DNA of 64,000 nt from Anisus vortex (lineage: Eukaryota > Mollusca > Gastropoda > Planorbidae), in the NCBI GenBank assembly GCA_949126835.1, contig OX421495.1, positions 32,902,860 to 32,966,859 on the forward strand, read 5' to 3'. Below the pieces are notes generated by a model, which was not told the DNA's origin, searched no databases, and saw nothing but the letters and a program-made list of their open reading frames with translations. Within the stretch, counting starts at the first letter, position 1; each line of letters starts with the position of its first letter. Positions 12,396-24,130 of this stretch are shown here, piece after piece. The translations under genes and the position numbers were made by a program.

Positions 12396-12512
12396 ACTTG
12401 GATGACGTCAATGGGCCTACCCATCTCTGGTGGCTGCTGACATTAGTTGGGGAAATTTAAAGGCGGTTGGACATTGTGCTTGCCATACAGTTCCTTTGTT
12501 ATCCCTGGCCTC
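12396..12512 (+). mobile_element. Partial second copy of the same SINE
   Basis: A fragment directly after the previous copy repeats the body landmarks: cccatctctggtgg, gacattagttggggaaattt, aaaggcggttggacattgtg and gccatacag. The tRNA-like head is missing, so this is a 5'-truncated copy or a remnant of a tandem SINE pair. Confidence 0.7.
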
Positions 12513-12589
12513 ATATACTAGTTAGTGCTGCTTCGATTGCCCCCATGGACCATAACACAGTCTGAAAGGAATAACTTATTACTCCCTTT

Positions 12590-12840
12590 CTTTAAAGTTC
12601 TGCTGTCTGTCCGCTTGGATGGTTGGTTGGATGACAGCAAAACTTTGAATCGACTTTCCGACCACTTCCCGTGGTCCGATCGAGCTGAAATTTTGGCAGC
12701 AGACTTGCACAGACTAACAATACATTCTATCAAATTTTCAGCATCGTAGCATTTTGAATAGTCACGAATGCCTTCTACCAAGTTACGAATCGAGGAATAT
12801 ATTTTACGAAAAAACATGGCTGCCTGTGACGGAAGTACAT
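12590..12840 (-). other. Dispersed repeat fragment; relative at 51355-51445
   Basis: Read on the minus strand, ttcagctcgatcgga then acgggaagtggtcgg resembles the plus-strand text at about 51370-51410 (gagctcgataggac, gagaagtggttc). It is an unclassified dispersed repeat, possibly the non-coding end of a retroelement. An open frame runs 12518-12844 on the minus strand, but it spans the repeat and has no known domain. Near 12815 the plus strand has acatggctgcc and acggaagt, a YY1-like plus ETS-like pair, but evidence for a promoter is thin. Confidence 0.4.
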
Positions 12841-12844
12841 ACAC

Positions 12845-13504
12845 TTTTCGGCTATGTTAGTTTTTACGAAATAAATACGAATGAAAACGACACAATATAG
12901 CCGAAAGAAAAGCAATTTTTTTTTTAATGCGCAATCGTCATAATTAGATATGTATTTGCCGACATTACCGATTCGAAATTTTTTAGTTTTGTACTGAAGT
13001 GGAAATGGTAAACTTAGTTTGCAAAGAAAGGGAGTATAATCAAATCTGTGTTTTTATGGGTTTTTCTTGTTTTTATTTATTAATACGGTATTGGATAGAA
13101 ATTTTATTAAACAAAAAAAAACAAAAAAACAATCGAGTTCTCTTTCCTTGATTTTTGAAAATGTTTGCGTGTCATTGTGATGTGTAGCAATTTTTTACTG
13201 CCTTTAACTGACTCAGTGATTTTCATGCGAGAGGTCAGTCGCTGGTCAGGTCTGAACCTTTTGTGTGTGTGTGTTCAAAATGGAAATTAAGGTCGCAGAA
13301 TATTGAAATTATGTGTGTCGTAGGGCAAGAGAATGAAGGACGGGATAATTAAATGGGCAGAGAGGATTGTGTCAAGAAAAGAATATGATAATATTAGGCC
13401 TGTAAATTTGTCTGTGAAATCTCTGTATGAGACTATAATACATTTCTTTGAAATACGAATATCTTTTCTTTTAGAATTTATAACGTGTTGCTTTTCGTTA
13501 AAGT
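12845..13504. other. AT-rich unique sequence
   Basis: No gene or classified repeat. A short stretch, gtcagtcgctggtcagg (about 13232), resembles gtcggtcgctagtcagg near 51434 and may belong to the dispersed repeat noted at 12590. The open frame on the minus strand (13287-13613) overlaps the following SINE and has no recognisable domain. Confidence 0.45.
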
Positions 13505-13735
13505 AAAGTATCCCGTCGTACCAAATTGATCCACAGGGCCGTACAAGCAGCGTCCACCAGTTTCTGTGGCCAAGATTTTCTGTGGCCATGATTGTGTGGC
13601 TAGCACTATGCACAGCCGCTTTTACTTTACCCCAAGTAAGCTCAGGTACTCATCAGAGCTTGGTAGACTCAGGTACACGTACACCCTCTAGACGCCAGTC
13701 GAACGCGCTGCCGCACGTCCACCGTGCACCCCCCT
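13505..13735 (-). mobile_element. tRNA-derived SINE, antisense, internally deleted
   Basis: In reverse order it shows the tail (taccaaattgatcc), ccaccagtttctgtggcc (with ttctgtggcc locally duplicated), gtgtggctagcactatgc, ctttactttaccccaa, ctcatcagagcttgg, gtagactcagg, and the head end gtccaccgtgcac. About 50 bp that hold the B box in other copies are missing, so this copy probably cannot be transcribed by polymerase III. Confidence 0.75.
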
Positions 13736-13796
13736 ATGTCAAGAACCTGATTATAATATATAGTTCATGCTCTGTGAAACCTCTGCTTTTGAATAG

Positions 13797-13975
13797 TCCA
13801 ACTTGGTATACGTCCAACTTTGTATACGTCCAACTTTGTATGCGTCCAACATGGTATGCGTCCAACTTGGTATACGTCCAGCTTGGTATACGTCTAACTT
13901 GGTATACGTCCAGCTTGTTATCAGTCCAACTTGGTATACGTCCAATTTGGTATACGTCTAACTTGGTATACGCCT
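13797..13975. repeat. 16-bp minisatellite, about 11 copies
   Basis: The unit is gtccaacttggtatac with substitutions (ttt/ttg, cagc/caac). It lies about 60 bp beyond the SINE at 13505-13735. Confidence 0.93.
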
Positions 13976-14358
13976 TTTTGGATAAAACAAAATTACTTTA
14001 TATAATATTATAATACATTTGTTTGAAATCTTTTTTTTAAGAACGTGTTACTTTTCATTAGCATCACTTTATTTATTATCTCAAGCTAAAGCCATCATTT
14101 ATCTATAATGTCTCTAAATAAATGGATCAACCTTCCGGTTTTTACGTCCAGTGTGTAACATGGATAGGGGGGAGGGGTCAAGGGAAAGGGACACACAAAG
14201 ACCCTGTCCAAGACATGGCATACAGCAGAACATAACAATAGGTACTGTCTCGGCATCACTACACCCTCTCCTTTTTATTTTATTTGTGGAATTCCCTTGT
14301 AATCATTAGCATGGCGGCATTTCTCTTATACCTGCACTGTCTTCCGGTAAAACAAATA
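13976..14358. other. Unique spacer between two arrays
   Basis: No recognisable gene or repeat. It has a GA-rich patch at about 14163-14195 and is otherwise AT-rich. Confidence 0.5.
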
Positions 14359-15212
14359 CCAGACTAGAGGCTTGATCATGCAGGCACCAGACTAGAGGCT
14401 TGATCATGCAGGCACCAGACTAGAGGCTTGATCATCTTGATCATCCAGGCACCAGACTAGAGTCCTGATCATCCAGGCACCAGACTAGAGGCTTGATCAT
14501 CTTGATCATCCAGGCACCAGAGGCCTGATCATCCAGGCACCAGACTAGAATCCTGATCATCCTGGCACCAGACTAGAGGCCTGATCATCCAGGCACCAGA
14601 CTATAGGCCTGATCATCTTGATCATCCTGGCACCAGACTATAGGCCTGATCATCCAGGCACCAGACTAGAGGCTTGATCATCTTGATCATCTAGGCACCA
14701 GACTAGAGGCTTGATCATCCAGGCACCAGACTAGAGGCTTGATCATCCAGGCACCAGACTAGAGGCTTGATCATCCAGGCACCAGACTAGAGGCTTGATC
14801 ATCTTGATCATCCAGGCACCAGACTAGAGGCTTGATCATCTTGATCATCCAGGCACCAGACTAGAGGCTTGATCATCTTGATCATCCAGGCACCAGACTA
14901 GAGGCTTGATCATCTTGATCATCCAGGCACCAGACTAGAGGCTTGATCATCTTGATCATCCAGGCACCAGACTAGAGGCTTGATCATCTTGATCATCCAG
15001 GCACCAGACTAGAGGCTTGATCATCCAGGCACCAGACTAGAGGCTTGATCATCCAGGCACCAGACTAGAGGCTTGATCATCCAGGCAACAGACTAGAGGC
15101 TTGATCATCTTGATCATCCAGGCACCAGACTAGATGATCTGATCACCCAGGCAACAGACTAGAGGCCTGATCATCCAGGCACCAGACTATAGGCTTGATC
15201 ATCCAGGCACCG
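14359..15212. repeat. 28/37-bp tandem repeat
   Basis: The 28-bp unit contains caggcaccagactagagg and cttgatcatc. A longer 37-bp form carries the 9-bp word cttgatcat twice. The word includes the palindrome TGATCA. Long and short units are interspersed, with a run of long ones at about 14775-15000. Some copies read cctgatcatc in place of cttgatcatc. Confidence 0.95.
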
Positions 15213-16382
15213 GGCTTGGCGAAACGGGTTGTTACACAGATTTCTTCCTTCCCATCGAGTCTCGATGGCTCTAGCCTGTGTAATGAAAGCTTAGACTCGC
15301 AACAGAGGCTGTCTCAACGGTGTACTCTTAATGGGAACGCATCGGTGGTTTAGACACTTAGCCTATTTGAGACCCGTGTGCAGGCCTACAGAAGTGTTCC
15401 CCGTTGTTATTATTCATTTAATTAACAGCCACGGCCATAACGCTATGCGTCATTTTGTGGGCATTTTACATGTGTTCATGTGTGTGTAAATATTTACTAA
15501 ATTTATTAATAGGCCTATGTGTTCGAAGCATCAATGAATCACTTCGCTTATTATTCTTTAATGTATACTATCGTTAAAGTATCAACTATAGGTTTTAAAT
15601 TATAGGTTTAAGGGCTGGTGTATTTGAAATACTTAGTGAATTTTCTTGGTTGTGAAAACGTCATAAACGGCAGCATGGAAGTGTTGACATAAATATATAA
15701 TTTCATTTCGAAATTTGCTAAATTAATAAATGTATACTTTCAGTTCAAACTCAATAAGAAATTAACCTTTCTTTTTTTTAGTTATACGTGATAACTCTTT
15801 GTTTTATGTAAACTTAGCCTTCAGACGTTAATTAGTTTATAAATTAGAAGAATATTTTACCCCAATAGGCCTTCGAATGGGGTATAAAGTAGCTATGCTA
15901 TATATATTTATAGGCCCACAGGACTAAATGGACGAAATCATGTCTTTCTTTTTTTTTTTTTTTGGTGGGCATATAATTTGCTGCCACGGATATGCTTTTA
16001 GACAAAAAAATATTCCCTATTACAGAAACACACATTTTCATATATTTTATTTTTTAAAATATCATTAGGTTTAATTTAATACAAGAGATTTATGGGAGAA
16101 CTGAGGGTTAATGGATTCCAATAGTTTAAGAGCCCCCCAATATCAGCGCCGTTATGGGGGGGGGCGCAGGAAAAGTAGGGCGTCAACTAAGGCGTAAGGG
16201 TTTTGTAAAATATTTAGAGGGGAGCAAAATTAGCGTTTCCACCCCGGGGTGCACAGGGAGCGATGTTTCCTTGTTGCGACTTTGCCCCCCTCCCCATTAC
16301 AGACATAGGTTAAACATTTTCACAGATTAAACTATTAAACACACAACATATATTAAGCTTGTCCACCAAGCTACAAAAAAAT
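15213..16382. other. Unique AT-rich sequence
   Basis: No gene identified. GC-rich patches at about 16130-16300 hold poly-G and poly-C runs. A T16 run lies near 15948. TAGGCCTA occurs at 15510. Confidence 0.5.
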
Positions 16383-18680
16383 CCACATTGCTGCTTTCAA
16401 CGCCAGTTATTAACAACACATTGCAGTATTCAACGCCAATGTTTTACCAGACATTGCTGCATTCAACGCCAATGTTTTACCAGACATTGCTGCTTTCCAC
16501 GCCAGTGTTTAACAACACATTGCAGTATTCAACGCCAATGTTTTACCAGACATTGCTGCATTCAACGCCAATGTTTTACTAGACGTTGCTGCATTCAACG
16601 CCAGTGTTTTACCAGACATTGCAGCATTCAATGCCAGTGTTTTACTAGACATTGCTGCATTCAACGCCAATGTTTTACTAGACGTTGCTGCATTCAACGC
16701 CAGTGTTTTACCAGACATTGCAGCATTCAATGCCAGTGTTTTACCAGACATTGCAGCATTCAACGCTAGTGTTTTACCAGACATTGCAGCATTCAACGCA
16801 AGTGTTTTACCAGACATTGCTGCATTCAACGCCAGTTTTACCAGACATTGCAGCATTCAATGCCAGTGTTTTACCAGACATTGCAGCATACAACGCCAGT
16901 TTTACCAGACATTGCTGCATTCAATGCCAGTGTTTTACCAGACATTGCAGCATTCAATGCCAGTGTTTTACCAGACATTGCAGCGTTCAATGCCAGTGTT
17001 TTACCAGACATTGCTGCATTCAATGCCAGTGTTTTACCAGACATTGCAGCATACAACGCCAGTTTTACCAGACATTGCAGCATTCAACGCCAGTGTTTTA
17101 CTAGACATTGCTGCATTCAACGCCAATGTTTTACTAGACGTTGCTGCATTCAACGCCAGTGTTTTACCAGACATTGCAGCATTCAATGCCAGTGTTTTAC
17201 CAGACATTGCAGCATTCAACGCTAGTGTTTTACCAGACATTGCAGCATTCAACGCAAGTGTTTTACCAGACATTGCTGCATTCAACGCCAGTTTTACCAG
17301 ACATTGCAGCATTCAATGCCAGTGTTTTACCAGACATTGCAGCATACAACGCCAGTTTTACCAGACATTGCTGCATTCAATGCCAGTGTTTTACCAGACA
17401 TTTGTGCATTCAACGCCAGTTTTACCAGACATTGCAGCATTCAATGCCAGTGATTTACCAGACATTGCAGCATTCAACGCCAGTGTTTTACCAGACATTT
17501 CATCAGTCAACGCCATATTGACATTGCAGCATTCAACGCCAGTGTTTTACCAGACATTACAGCATTCAACGCCAGTGTTTTACCAGACATTACAGCATTC
17601 AACGCCAGTGTTTTACCAGACATTACAGCATTCAACGCCAGTGTTTTACCAGACATTACAGCATTCAACGCCAGTGTTTTACCAGACATTGCTGCATTCA
17701 ACGCCAGTGTTTTACCAGACATTTCATCAGTCAACGCCATATTGACATTGCAGCATTCAACGCCAGTGTTTTACCAGACATTACAGCATTCAACGCCAGT
17801 GTTTTACCAGACATTACAGCATTCAACGCCAGTGTTTTACCAGACATTACAGCATTCAACGCCAGTGTTTTACCAGACATTACAGCATTCAACGCCAGTG
17901 TTTTACCAGACATTGCTGCATTCAACGCCAGTGTTTTACCAGACATTTCATCAGTCAACGCCATATTGACATTGCAGCATTCAACGCCAGTGTTTTACCA
18001 GACATTACAGCATTCAACGCCAGTGTTTTACCAGACATTACAGCATTCAACGCCAGTGTTTTACCAGACATTACAGCATTCAACGCCAGTGTTTTACCAG
18101 ACATTACAGCATTCAACGCCAGTGTTTTACCAGACATTACAGCATTCAACGCCAGTGTTTTACCAGACATTGCTGCATTCAACGCCAGTGTTTTACCAGA
18201 CATTTCATCAGTCAACGCCATATTGACATTGCAGCATTCAACGCCAGTGTTTTACCAGACATTACAGCATTCAACGCCAGTGTTTTACCAGACATTACAG
18301 CATTCAACGCCAGTGTTTTACCAGACATTACAGCATTCAACGCCAGTGTTTTACCAGACATTACAGCATTCAACGCCAGTGTTTTACCAGACATTACAGC
18401 ATTCAACGCCAGTGTTTTACCAGACATTACAGCATTCAACGCCAGTGTTTTACCAGACATTTCATCAGTCAACGCCATATTGACATTACAGCATTCAACG
18501 CCAGTGTTTTACCAGACATTACAGCATTCAACGCCAGTGTTTTACCAGACATTGCTGCATTCAATGCCAGTGTTTTACCAGACATTGCTGCATTCAATGC
18601 CAGTGTTTTACCAGACATTGCAGCATTCAACGCCAGTGTTTTACCAGACATTACAGCATTCAACGCCAGTGTTTTACCAG
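16383..18680. repeat. 33-bp satellite, about 70 units, with higher-order repeats
   Basis: The basic 33-bp unit contains cattcaacgccagtg and ttttaccagacatt. The first part (16383-17510) is heterogeneous, with many single-base variants and a shorter form. From about 17513 the units are organised in larger blocks. A 26-bp variant ending gtcaacgccatattgac recurs near 17513, 17737, 17961, 18218 and 18475, giving periods of 224, 224, 257 and 257 bp (six or seven 33-mers plus 26). The long open frames on both strands (up to 277 codons) come from the 33-bp period. Confidence 0.97.
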
Positions 18681-19581
18681 AAAGCTTAAGATAAGGTGTA
18701 TTCTTCATACTATGATCAGTGATTGGTCAGACTGTTTATTATGAAAATAATTTTTTGCAAGTTGACTTAGGCCTGTAGACAAGGGAAACTATCGTGGCGC
18801 TTTCCCGTATTAAACAAAATAATCAAGTTGTTTCCCTTTCCTTGTTATCCTAATAAAATGTGTAATAGAATAGATATAAAAGGAAAATAAATTCCCTTAT
18901 ATATTAGTTCACTTATTCAATGAGCATAGTAATGATCTATTATTGTCTAGTAGTGGCGTCAAAAAGAGAGAATCAGAGTTTGTAATACGTTACCATACTC
19001 AAGTTAAAATAAATCAACAATGAAACAACGACGGGGTATTTAAAGAAAAAATTGATACCTGAACATAATTTTTGAAACATTCCTCCACTCAATACTAGCG
19101 GCACAACCAAATTACTAGCAATATTATTTGCTCGGACACTATTTGTTGTTGCTCTGCACAATAAGATGTGTAGTTGACATTAAATTAGGAAAAGTAAAAT
19201 CATTTTCTACTATGCTAGGGCCATGGTAATTTAAGAACGCTGCTTCACATGCCCTATAAATATATATACGATATATATTATACTTTACTCATACTTTTAC
19301 CTCATCAAGAAAACTGTAATGGGACGTCCCATGCAAGTGAAGAATGTGTCTCATTCACAAAACATACCCCCCTCCCCCGAGGTGACGACCTGGAAGTGTT
19401 TTTGGATTTCTTTCTGTGCACGGGCGAACTGAGAATTTTTTCCCAGACTGGGACATAGTACGGGTCTTTTCCGAATAAAGAGATTGGGAGAGGCACAAAC
19501 TGAAATTTACAATATATCCTTAGGTTATACTAGTAAACAAGACAAAATCGCACACCCTTTCCAACTTCGGCTTAAATGAAA
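18681..19581. other. AT-rich unique sequence
   Basis: No gene recognised. The open frames at 18973-19161 and 19305-19496 (minus) have no recognisable domain. It contains short TA repeats near 19258-19280. Confidence 0.5.
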
Positions 19582-20307
19582 ACAATACAGGTAAAAATCA
19601 CCTATCAGTAGACACACCTCCACATTCACACTTCAATAAAAAATATGCAGGTATAAATCACCTTTCAGTAGACACACCTCCACATTCACACTCCAATAAA
19701 ATATATGCAGGTATAAATCACCTATCAGTAGACACACCGCTACATTCACACTCCAATAAAATATATGCAGGTATAAATCACCTATCAGTAGACACACCTC
19801 CACATTCACACGCCAATAAAATATATGCAGGTATGAATCACCTTTCAGTAGACACACCTCCACATTCACACTCCAATAAAATATATGCAGGTATAAATCA
19901 CCTTTCAGTAGACACACCTCCACATTCACACTCCAATAAAATATATGCAGGTATAAATCACCTATCAGTAGACACACCTCCACATTCACAATCCAATAAA
20001 ATATATGCAGGTATAAATCACCTTTCAGTAGACACACCTCCACATTCACACTCCAATAAAATATATGCAGGTATAAATCACCTTTCAGTAGACACACCTC
20101 CACATTCACACTCCAATAAAATATATGCAGGTATAAATCACCTTTCAGTAGACACACCTCCACATTCACACTCCAATAAAATATATGCAGGTATAAATCA
20201 CCTTTCAGTGGACACACCTCCACATTCACACTCCAATAAAATATATGCAGGTATGAATCACCTTTCAGTAGACACACCTCCACATTCACACTCCAATAAA
20301 ATATATT
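19582..20307. repeat. 60-bp tandem repeat, 12 copies
   Basis: Units begin at 19591 and every 60 bp to 20251. Each contains atcacctttcagtagac, acacctccacattcac and ccaataaaatatatgcag. Copies are nearly identical, with a/t variation in cctwtcagta. The period is a multiple of three with no stop in at least one frame on each strand, which accounts for the 233- and 279-codon open frames. Confidence 0.97.
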
Positions 20308-20500
20308 CATCCATCCATCCCTCCACCGATTCACCCATCAACTCCCCCACCCACCCACCCATCCTCCCATCCATATATTCACCCATCCATCCATCTATTC
20401 ACCGATTCACCCATCAACTCACCCACCCAAATCCATCCATTCACTCATCCATCCATCCATCCACCGATTCACCCATCAACTCACCCACCCACCCACCCAT
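20308..20500. repeat. CCAT/CACC-rich degenerate minisatellite
   Basis: Irregular repeats of catccatcc, accgattcacccatcaac and cacccacccac follow directly on the 60-bp array. Confidence 0.85.
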
Positions 20501-20991
20501 CAAACCACTTCTAATGGTGTTTCCCCTGGTCGGAACCCCTTTGTGGCTTGGAAACAGGCGCCGCTCGGAAGACAAAAATTACCTTGGAGGGCTGACCGCC
20601 TTCCCCCCCCCCTCACTCAACATATCCCCCTTCACCCCCCCTCCCCGTGCGTCCCTACTCCTGTCGATCTGACTCGTGTACATCTAAACCCCCCCTCCCC
20701 AACTTACGATAGTTGTGCCCCAATGTTAATCAAATGTTGAAAACAACATAGAGATCGACCAATCGTACAACTGCTGTGCATGTCAATCTCACTGACCCCC
20801 CCCCCTTCTTCCTCCCTTACATCACGTGATGAAGGCTTAGTCGGAATGTAATCTTTAGTTAGGGGAGTCTGGCTTAAGGAGTCTCGAGGGGTGGATCCCC
20901 GAGCTCCAACAGCACCACGCGGTGCTACAGTCTGTTATGGAGTCCTTCTCAGGACTACCTACTACATATAGTTTAAGCCTATGATTAAGTA
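20501..20991. other. C-rich unique sequence before the RTE-like element
   Basis: Several poly-C runs occur (20605-20830) and there is no recognisable gene. A TAA at 20986-20988, in frame with the RT that follows, limits the coding part of that element to about 20989 onward. Confidence 0.5.
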
Positions 20992-21550
20992 TTCAGCATC
21001 GTTGGTAAAGTGTTCGCTCGCGTCATCCTTACCCGCCTGCAGGCCCTCGCTTCACGCATCTACCCAGAGTCACAGTGTGGCTTCAGAGCTGGTCGATCAA
21101 CAGTGGACATGATCTTCTCATTAAGCCAGCTCCAGGAGAAGTGTCAGGAACAACAGATGCCACTCTATATAGCCTTCATCGACCTCACAAAGGGCTTTGA
21201 TCTGGTCAGCCGAGGCGGACTATTCAGTTTGCTGCAGAAGATTGGATGTCCCCCACAATTGCTTGCGGTGGTCAGAACTTTCCACGACAACATGCACAGC
21301 ACTGTCTGCTACAATGGCGCAACCTCCAAGGAATTCCCAGTCAGCAGCAGAGTAAAGCAGGGCTGCGTCCTCGCGCCTACACTCTTCGGCATCTTCTTCT
21401 CCATGCTCCTCCAACACGCCTTCAAGGACTGCAGCGAGGGTGTCTTCATTCACACCGGGTCTGATGGCAAGCTCTACAACATAGCGCGCCTTCGTGCCAA
21501 GACCAAAGTCACAAAGGTCCTCATTCGCGAGATGCTCTTCGCTGAATGCA
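20992..21550 (+). pseudogene. RT fingers and palm, first frame
   Basis: An open frame from the truncation point (internal GTG at 21010) encodes the first RT blocks, including FIDLTKGFD (catalytic region A) and KQGCVLAPTLFGIFF (region B). At about 21540 the catalytic box, expected as F-A-D-D, reads F-A-E-C because 2 bases are missing relative to the expected reading. The shift destroys the second catalytic aspartate and moves the rest of the protein to another frame, so this copy cannot make active RT. Confidence 0.88.
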
Positions 21551-22036
21551 GCCTTGACATCACACACCGAAGACGGACTCCAGCAACTTGTCACCTGCTT
21601 CTCCCATGCATGCAAGGAGTTCGGCCTGACTGTAAGCCTGAAAAAGACTAACGTCATGGCTCAGGGCACAGAGACCCTCCCAAACATTGTCATCGATGGA
21701 CACACCTCGGAGGTTGTCGAGAACTTCGCCTACCTTGGGTCCACTATCTCGAGTTCGCAGTCCATCGACTTGGAGATCAACAGCAGGATCGCCAAGGCAG
21801 CCACAGTCATGGCCCAACTGAAACAGCGAGTGTGGGACAACTCCAGCCTCACCGAGAGGACCAGACTGCGCGTCTACCACGCCTGTGTACTTAGCACTCT
21901 CCTGTATGGCTGTGAGTCATGGACCACCTATGCGAGACATGAAAAGAAGCTCAACAGCTTCCATATGAGGTGCCTATGGAGAATACTGCAGATCAAGTGG
22001 CAGGATAGGGTCTCCAACACAGAGGTGCTGGAGTAG
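21551..22036 (+). pseudogene. RT palm/thumb continuation, second frame
   Basis: After the 2-base loss, reading continues as LTSHTEDGLQQLVTCF, FGLTVSLKKTNVMAQG, FAYLGSTISSSQSIDLE and VYHACVLSTLLYGCESWT, ending at TAG (22034-22036) right after a VSNTEVLE block. These are post-palm motifs of the same protein. The stop reflects a further indel. Confidence 0.88.
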
Positions 22037-22041
22037 CCAAC

Positions 22042-22395
22042 ATGAGCAGCCTTCATGCTGTGCTCAGCGAGAAACGCCTCAGGTGGCTCGGCCAGATAAA
22101 GAGAATGAACGCAGGCCGCATCCTGAAAGACCTCCTCTACGGTGAACTTGTCGAAGGTCATAGGAAGAAAGGGCGCCCGAAACTGCGTTTCAAGGACATT
22201 TGCAAAAGGGACTTGATTCAGAGCTCCATCGACCTCGACTCATGGGAATGCCAAGCTTCTGACCGACCAACCTGGAAGCTCGCAGTCAGGCGTGGCACAT
22301 CCCGCGCAGAAACTGGGCGAAATGAGACTGCCATCCAGAAAAGAGCGAGGTGGAAAGAGCCAACAGCCATCCACCTTCAAATGACTGATATATAA
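22042..22395 (+). pseudogene. C-terminal part of the RTE-like protein, third segment
   Basis: The segment reads MSSLHAVLSEKRLRWLGQI, DLLYGELVEGHRKKGRP and FKDICKRDLIQSS, then a basic C-terminus with QKRARWKEP. The R-L-R-W-L-G block and the K-G-R-P-K-L-R-F-K-D block are typical C-terminal motifs in RTE-like ORFs. It ends with a TAA after MTDI. Confidence 0.85.
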
Positions 22396-23757
22396 TTTGT
22401 TTATTATTAGATTTATAGCCTTCTGTTCATTGTGGTTTATAAATTTTTTTCGGTTGCTTATATTAATATAGGCCTGCTTTATTTCCCCTGGGCAACGCCG
22501 GGCAAATTAGCTTGTCATAGTATAATTCTTTGTTAGTGCGTAGCCTATTCTCTATCCAATGTCATTATGTCATCCTCTGTAGTCTATGCTCAAGTATTTT
22601 TATATTCCGCCTCTTTGCTGTTTGTTGCTTATTCTTTCTCTATTCTCAGTTAATGTACGTTTATTTTCAAGAGCGGTTCACAAACCCATAGGACGCTTAC
22701 CTCTGGGTGGCACGCGGCAGACCAGACGGGATTATTGCAAAAGATAAGATTGGTAATAGAGGAGAACAGTTAAAACATGACGGATTACAATGAAGACAAT
22801 TACGGGCGGATGGATTTGATATGGAGGTTGTGGTATTCAAACAAAAACGTTTAAAAGCCTTGTTAAAATGTGTAGGCTACATCAGAGAGAAAAGAGAAAA
22901 AAAAAGGTTGGAGAACCACTGTTCTTGAAGATGGTCGTGCTGACTTTATCCCTTGTAGAGATAACCTTTTTACCACCCCTTCCCCCGCGCCACAACTCTT
23001 GTGTGTTTTATTTTTACCCCCATTTTTATATAGGGCCCCTCCCACCTCCACCCAAGGACCAATTTTGTCCGGAATAAAAGACATTGTGTGCTTAGGGGTG
23101 TCGTAGTTTTGTCTCGCGCCCGTTTGTGAAGCTCTTCTGCGAGTCCACGTTAAAAACAGTCCAAACAGTGAGCAAAAAAAAAAATACGGTGAGGATGCGG
23201 TGAGGGTGTAAAGGGGACGGAACCAAGAAAGGGGGGGGGGGGAGCCAGTCCGTGAGACTTTACCGATAAGCGGGCATTACCTGAGCGTCGCTTTGTGTAG
23301 TGTTGATCTAACGTGATTTTGACAAAACATGCTTTAAACTGGCGTGAATGAGATGGCTCTTATTGATAGCCCTATCGGCTGAACGCCTCAATAGAATTAG
23401 TTTAAGGGAGATGAGACGTTAGGCGTCAGGTTTTCAGAGACCAGAAATTATGCAGCGGAACTAGCCTAGGTTTTTGGTTTATTTTTGGGGTCTAACTGTA
23501 GGTTATATTATACTACATAATAAATATGTAAGTCTACATGCTTGGCTGGTATTGACAGTAACTTACCGTTTATTAGCAATTTAGACTAACGTTTAGGACT
23601 ACTATTATTAATTTAGCAATTTCCCTAATTTTAAGTATAAAAAAATTCGGTTATTACAAAATTTAAGGCTGACTATGTTTGATAATTCGACCAGACCTTC
23701 ATATTGTAATTTTATGGGCGATTCAATAATTAAATGATATTGGTATTCAACCTTTTA
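22396..23757. other. Unique sequence with a shared GGGCAACGCCGGG motif
   Basis: No gene recognised. The segment 22473-22512 (tttatttcccctgggcaacg, then ccgggcaaattagcttgt) recurs at 57760-57798, suggesting the 3' end of an unclassified transposon. A G-rich patch occurs at 23215-23245. Confidence 0.5.
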
Positions 23758-24130
23758 GGGGACGTCCATTAATTACGTCAACAAAATAGGGGGGAGGGGG
23801 GGTCTGAAAAAGTTTGACAATTGTTGACATGGGGGAGGGGGGAGGTCAAGAAAAGTTGACGTCAACAATGTTACCTTTTATTAAGTAAATAATGATACAA
23901 ATTTAGTACTAAGTTCTACATTTGTCCTTTTCAACTTACATAGATAACATTAACAACATAGTTTTAAGTTAATACAAATATAACAATTATGGAAACTATA
24001 TTTGATATGTCCTTTTTTGTATCCATCTTGCCAGTTTGTAGATCTATATATGGGTGGAAACTAATGCAATATTGTTAGCAAGGCAAAGTGACCGACCAAT
24101 TGTAGAAAACCTCACCTTCGCTGTCTAGCT

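Larger units (their letters stand above)
20992..22395 (+). mobile_element. 5'-truncated RTE-like non-LTR retrotransposon
   Basis: Only the RT and the C-terminal region remain; the endonuclease is absent. Blocks in order include FSIVGKVFARVILTRLQ, YPESQCGFRAGRSTVDMIFS, FIDLTKGFD, SRVKQGCVLAPTLFGIFFSM, LARLRAKTKV, FAYLGSTISS, VLSTLLYGCESWT and RLRWLGQIKRM. This style is typical of RTE-group elements common in animal genomes. GC content is clearly higher than in flanking DNA, as usual for young LINE coding sequence. The clade is judged by eye only. Confidence 0.87.

Noticed and set aside
16359..18689. Open frames of up to 277 codons on both strands
   Set aside because: They arise from the 33-bp period, and both strands are open together.
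20308..20500. Telomere-like repeat (CCCATC/CCACC words)
   Set aside because: No regular TTAGGG-type unit; the words are irregular CCAT/CACC repeats.
19633..20672. 233- and 279-codon open frames on opposite strands
   Set aside because: They reflect the 60-bp period; the plus frame merely runs on into CCAT-rich DNA.
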